Below, in pieces: positions 61,937 through 64,000 of a DNA stretch of 64,000 nucleotides. The DNA comes from a bacterium (GTDB taxonomy: Bacteria; Bdellovibrionota_C; UBA2361; RFPC01), in NCBI GenBank assembly GCA_030431715.1, contig JAUIIO010000004.1, positions 126,977-190,976 of the forward strand, written 5' to 3'. The position numbers and the translations under genes are program-made. How positions within the stretch are numbered: the first letter of the stretch is position 1; every line of letters starts with the position of its first letter. Under the pieces are notes generated by a model that saw only the letters and a program-made list of their open reading frames with translations, was not told the origin of the DNA and did no database searches.

Positions 61937-62760
61937 TTCCCTTCCATATTCTGGTTCATGTGCACAGTTTCGCTCTCAAGCTGTTGAAAACTCGCTTCTG
62001 GACGAGGCGCTGGCTGCATAGAAGGCGCCATCATACCGCCTCCGGCCATGCCGCCGCTCTCTTCAAGATCCCAGTACCGCCCGTAGTTTGCCTGAAGAGG
62101 CATAGGATAGGTGTACATACCAAGCTTCTTAACTGGGATCCGCTCAAGACTCGGGGAAACAGCGCCGCCACGTGTAAGCTTTGTAATCTCCTCGGTCTTT
62201 GTCATCTCCACAGAGCCTGCCGAGAGCACTTTAGAGTTCGCAGGATCTATTAGGCGGGCGTTGAGATAGACACGCACTGGCGAGACTACGTATGTGCCCA
62301 CAATAAGACCACCTAGGTCGCGCTCACGCTTAACGTAACTGACATCACGCGAAAGACCAAACTCTCCGGTAGAATTTAAAAAATGTAACGCATCAGCGTG
62401 ACGAAGCTCTACCACATCGTACCCCCGCATAGAAAGTTCACTAAGCAGCTGCTCGGCACAAACACGGCCAAATGATGATGTAGAGTTAAGTTCATCAAGG
62501 TTTACAAATGTGGTAACTCCGATCGGACCGGGGTTTACACCGCGGTAGTAGTTATCAATTTGCTGCGCGAGGTAAGAGGTCTTAAATCGACCTACAGATC
62601 GGTTCGGCTGCTCCTCAAACTTAAAGGGCCAGTACACTGGAAGATCAGAATACCTCCTGCTACAGGCAGAAAGTGCTGTTAGAATAATAAGAAGAGAGAT
62701 AAAAAGTTGGTACGGGAATTGATACCTTTTCTTCTGTGAGCTTGTCTTGTGCTGTTCCAT
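61933..62760 (-). CDS. FlgO-like outer-membrane lipoprotein
   Basis: A 275-residue lipoprotein (lipobox LTALSACS, Cys at about residue 33). The mature part matches the FlgO family: YLAQQIDNYYRGVNPGPIGV, TTFVNLDELNSTSSFGRVCA and EQLLSELSMRGYDVVELRHA, followed by VGTYVVSPVRVYLNARLIDP. FlgO-type lipoproteins in vibrios and relatives affect flagellar outer-membrane passage. The last ~60 residues are a Gly/Met/Pro-rich tail (GGMAGGGMMAPSMQPAP). It is divergent from the next lipoprotein gene; the pair may share a promoter region of 31 bases. Confidence 0.8.
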   Translation of the reverse strand: MEQHKTSSQKKRYQFPYQLFISLLIILTALSACSRRYSDLPVYWPFKFEEQPNRSVGRFKTSYLAQQIDNYYRGVNPGPIGVTTFVNLDELNSTSSFGRVCAEQLLSELSMRGYDVVELRHADALHFLNSTGEFGLSRDVSYVKRERDLGGLIVGTYVVSPVRVYLNARLIDPANSKVLSAGSVEMTKTEEITKLTRGGAVSPSLERIPVKKLGMYTYPMPLQANYGRYWDLEESGGMAGGGMMAPSMQPAPRPEASFQQLESETVHMNQNMEGN

Positions 62761-62791
62761 AGCTTACTAAACCTAATGTTTCGAGGGGTTT

Positions 62792-63481
62792 ATGATACAT
62801 CTTCAAATAACTACTCCTGCTCGGTGGCTGCGCACATGTGCCAGAATATTGACATTGTGCGTTCTGATCACGCAGGCAGGATGTTCCATCGCATATATTG
62901 GTAAGCAAGAAACGTGCACAACTCGTGCCTACATCCGTACGCCCCTTAATCGATACCTAAATGCCCGATTTGATTTAAATGCACCCGTTAGGATGGGAAT
63001 CATTCCGTTCGCTACTCAGGCAAATATTTCCGCATGGGGGAGAGAATTACACGGACTGGGCATTCAGATGGCAAGCACAATGAAGAACGAGTTTCTACGA
63101 ACAGGGGAAGTTCCAATCGTTGAACTTATGAACAGGCAGGATTGGCCTGCAAAGAAAGAGGAATTCCACGCAGGGAATTTTACCTCAATAGAGATGGCCA
63201 GAAACGCCGGGTACGATCTTGTACTAACAGGCCTCCTTGAAAATATCACAGAGATGAATGAGCTAACGCTACAAACAAAGGTCATCGAAGTAGCGAGTGG
63301 TATGACCGTTTGGAGCGGGAAAACCACAATCGAAACAAGCAAACACGAATACGAGCGCTCACGTCCTATTGTTTGGTTTAAACGCAGGCGTGCTGATAAG
63401 CTCGATATTTATAAACTCTCAGATGAGCTCGTTATGTGTGCTATTGACGAGATACTCCTTGATGAAGAGGTGCCCGAGTAG
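62792..63481 (+). CDS. CsgG/LpoB-like lipoprotein
   Basis: A 229-residue lipoprotein (VLITQAGCS lipobox, Cys at about 31; an early Arg pair precedes). The mature domain has the pattern of the curli-secretion/penicillin-binding-protein-activator family: VRMGIIPFATQANISAWGRE (about 65-84), MKNEFLRTGEVPIVELMNRQ, ARNAGYDLVLTGLLENITEM and VIEVASGMTVWSGKTTIETS. Such proteins form periplasmic or outer-membrane partners in assembly of surface polymers. It starts 31 bases from the start of the divergent FlgO-like lipoprotein gene. Possible FlgT-like flagellar role given that neighbour. Confidence 0.75.
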   Translation: MIHLQITTPARWLRTCARILTLCVLITQAGCSIAYIGKQETCTTRAYIRTPLNRYLNARFDLNAPVRMGIIPFATQANISAWGRELHGLGIQMASTMKNEFLRTGEVPIVELMNRQDWPAKKEEFHAGNFTSIEMARNAGYDLVLTGLLENITEMNELTLQTKVIEVASGMTVWSGKTTIETSKHEYERSRPIVWFKRRRADKLDIYKLSDELVMCAIDEILLDEEVPE

Positions 63482-63543
63482 GCCATCTAAGGCTCAGATA
63501 TTCCAATATTGATTTTCACCAGCTCCTGTTCCATAGTTTAGGA

Positions 63544-64000
63544 GTGAAAAGAAGAGCGTTTCTTAAAAATATAGCATCCGGTGGAGCCCTGCTCGGAGCA
63601 GCACAGCTCACGAGCCCAGCGCTCACACCCCCCGCTCTTGCCTTACCAAAGAAACTCCGCTGGAGGATGGCGCTTGCCATTCCTAAAACACTCCCAATCT
63701 GGGGAGAGGGCATGGAACGTTTTACAAAGATCGTATCTGAGCTTAGCGGTGGTAATTTTAAAATAAGAGTATACGGTGCAGGCGAGCTTGTTCCGGCTCT
63801 TGGAACTTTTGACGCGGTTAAGAAAGGCGAGCTTCAGATGGGCCATAGTGCCTCTTATTATTGGCAGGGCAAGATACCGGCTACACCATTTTTCACGGGC
63901 ATTCCCTTTGGCATGGACCTGCAAGATGCTCTTGCATGGATCACAGCAGCAGACGGGCAGGCGCTCTACGATGAGCTCATGCACCCACACGGCGTGCAGT
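63544..64000 (+). CDS. TRAP transporter substrate-binding protein, DctP type (partial)
   Basis: The first 152 codons are in the window; the gene continues past the right edge. The probable start is GTG 63544, with AGGAG just before it (spacing is tight). The peptide begins VKRRAFLKNIASGGALLGAA, a twin-arginine signal sequence, so the protein is exported by the Tat route. The mature part shows KLRWRMALAIPKTLPIWGEG, GNFKIRVYGAGELVPALGTF and DAVKKGELQMGHSASYYWQG, the usual layout of DctP/TAXI-type binding proteins for C4-dicarboxylates, keto acids or similar organic acids. The permease genes presumably follow outside the window. Confidence 0.9.
   Translation, partial: MKRRAFLKNIASGGALLGAAQLTSPALTPPALALPKKLRWRMALAIPKTLPIWGEGMERFTKIVSELSGGNFKIRVYGAGELVPALGTFDAVKKGELQMGHSASYYWQGKIPATPFFTGIPFGMDLQDALAWITAADGQALYDELMHPHGVQ

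Noticed and set aside
1-64000. tRNA, rRNA or riboswitch genes
   Set aside because: The intergenic stretches were read for TPsiC-like GTTCRA motifs and for conserved riboswitch cores; none was convincing. Short RNAs cannot be excluded without folding software.

Overview
This 64 kb window comes from the chromosome of a Gram-negative, probably flagellated and menaquinone-using bacterium. Support for that is outer-membrane lipoproteins and a beta-barrel protein, a FleQ/FlrBC-type sigma-54 regulator operon, an FlgO-like lipoprotein, and a gene block related to futalosine-pathway menaquinone synthesis. Eukaryotic-type glutamine synthetase II, alpha2 glycyl-tRNA synthetase, the ~180 kDa NAD-glutamate dehydrogenase, an Hda-like ATPase and paired M16 peptidases would fit a deltaproteobacterium- or Bdellovibrionota-like lineage. 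That placement is inference; no rRNA or tRNA gene was seen to test it. Base composition looks even, in the mid-40s % GC by eye, except for AT-rich stretches near 18.7 kb and 25.1 kb and a very G-rich block near 52.3 kb.

Layout. 0-2.6 kb: retropepsin-like protease next to the start of a membrane protein at the window edge, a small hypothetical gene, a GH108 lysozyme and a TauE/SafE-like permease with no normal start. 2.7-8.0 kb: a minus-strand quinone operon, ubiE - ubiX - MqnE-like - MqnA/MqnC-like fusion - ubiA; both radical-SAM-like modules lack the cluster-binding cysteines. 8-14 kb: membrane protein, glycyl-tRNA synthetase, Cys-rich secreted protein, glutamine synthetase II, outer-membrane protein. 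14-18.4 kb: sigma-54 regulator, TPR protein, histidine kinase and response regulator in one operon. 18.4-25.6 kb: an accessory island with a REP-type (Y1) transposase between direct repeats, a purine-rich repeat cluster, a small lipoprotein and a 1,530-residue RHS/YD-repeat protein whose C-terminus resembles vertebrate serum amyloid A. 25.6-33.5 kb: Ig-domain surface protein, giant glutamate dehydrogenase, GrpB-like protein. 33.5-41.8 kb: Hda-like ATPase, MurA with Asp in place of the fosfomycin-target Cys, and two coupled glycosyltransferases, one a triple GT-TPR fusion of 1,617 residues. 42-50 kb: hypothetical genes, IHF, an OmpA-like lipoprotein, an M16 peptidase pair and a response-regulator/kinase hybrid. 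50-57.6 kb: fabD flanked by inverted repeats, an RGG/GRG-rich protein, a Cas4-like nuclease split into two membrane-anchored polypeptides, a 751-residue unknown and a free-standing RNA polymerase alpha-CTD-like protein. 57.7-64 kb: a minus-strand operon (two related beta-rich proteins, glycosyltransferase-like protein, cupin, FMN reductase, hypothetical), a long hairpin repeat, FlgO-like and CsgG/LpoB-like lipoproteins, and the start of a TRAP transporter binding protein.

The strongest candidates for undescribed biology are the split membrane-tethered Cas4-like nuclease with its small upstream partner gene, the cysteine-less radical-SAM relatives in the menaquinone operon, the RHS protein with a serum-amyloid-A-like tail and adjoining lipoprotein, and the stand-alone alpha-CTD protein. 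All family assignments are by reading motifs in the translated sequence; no database search was run.
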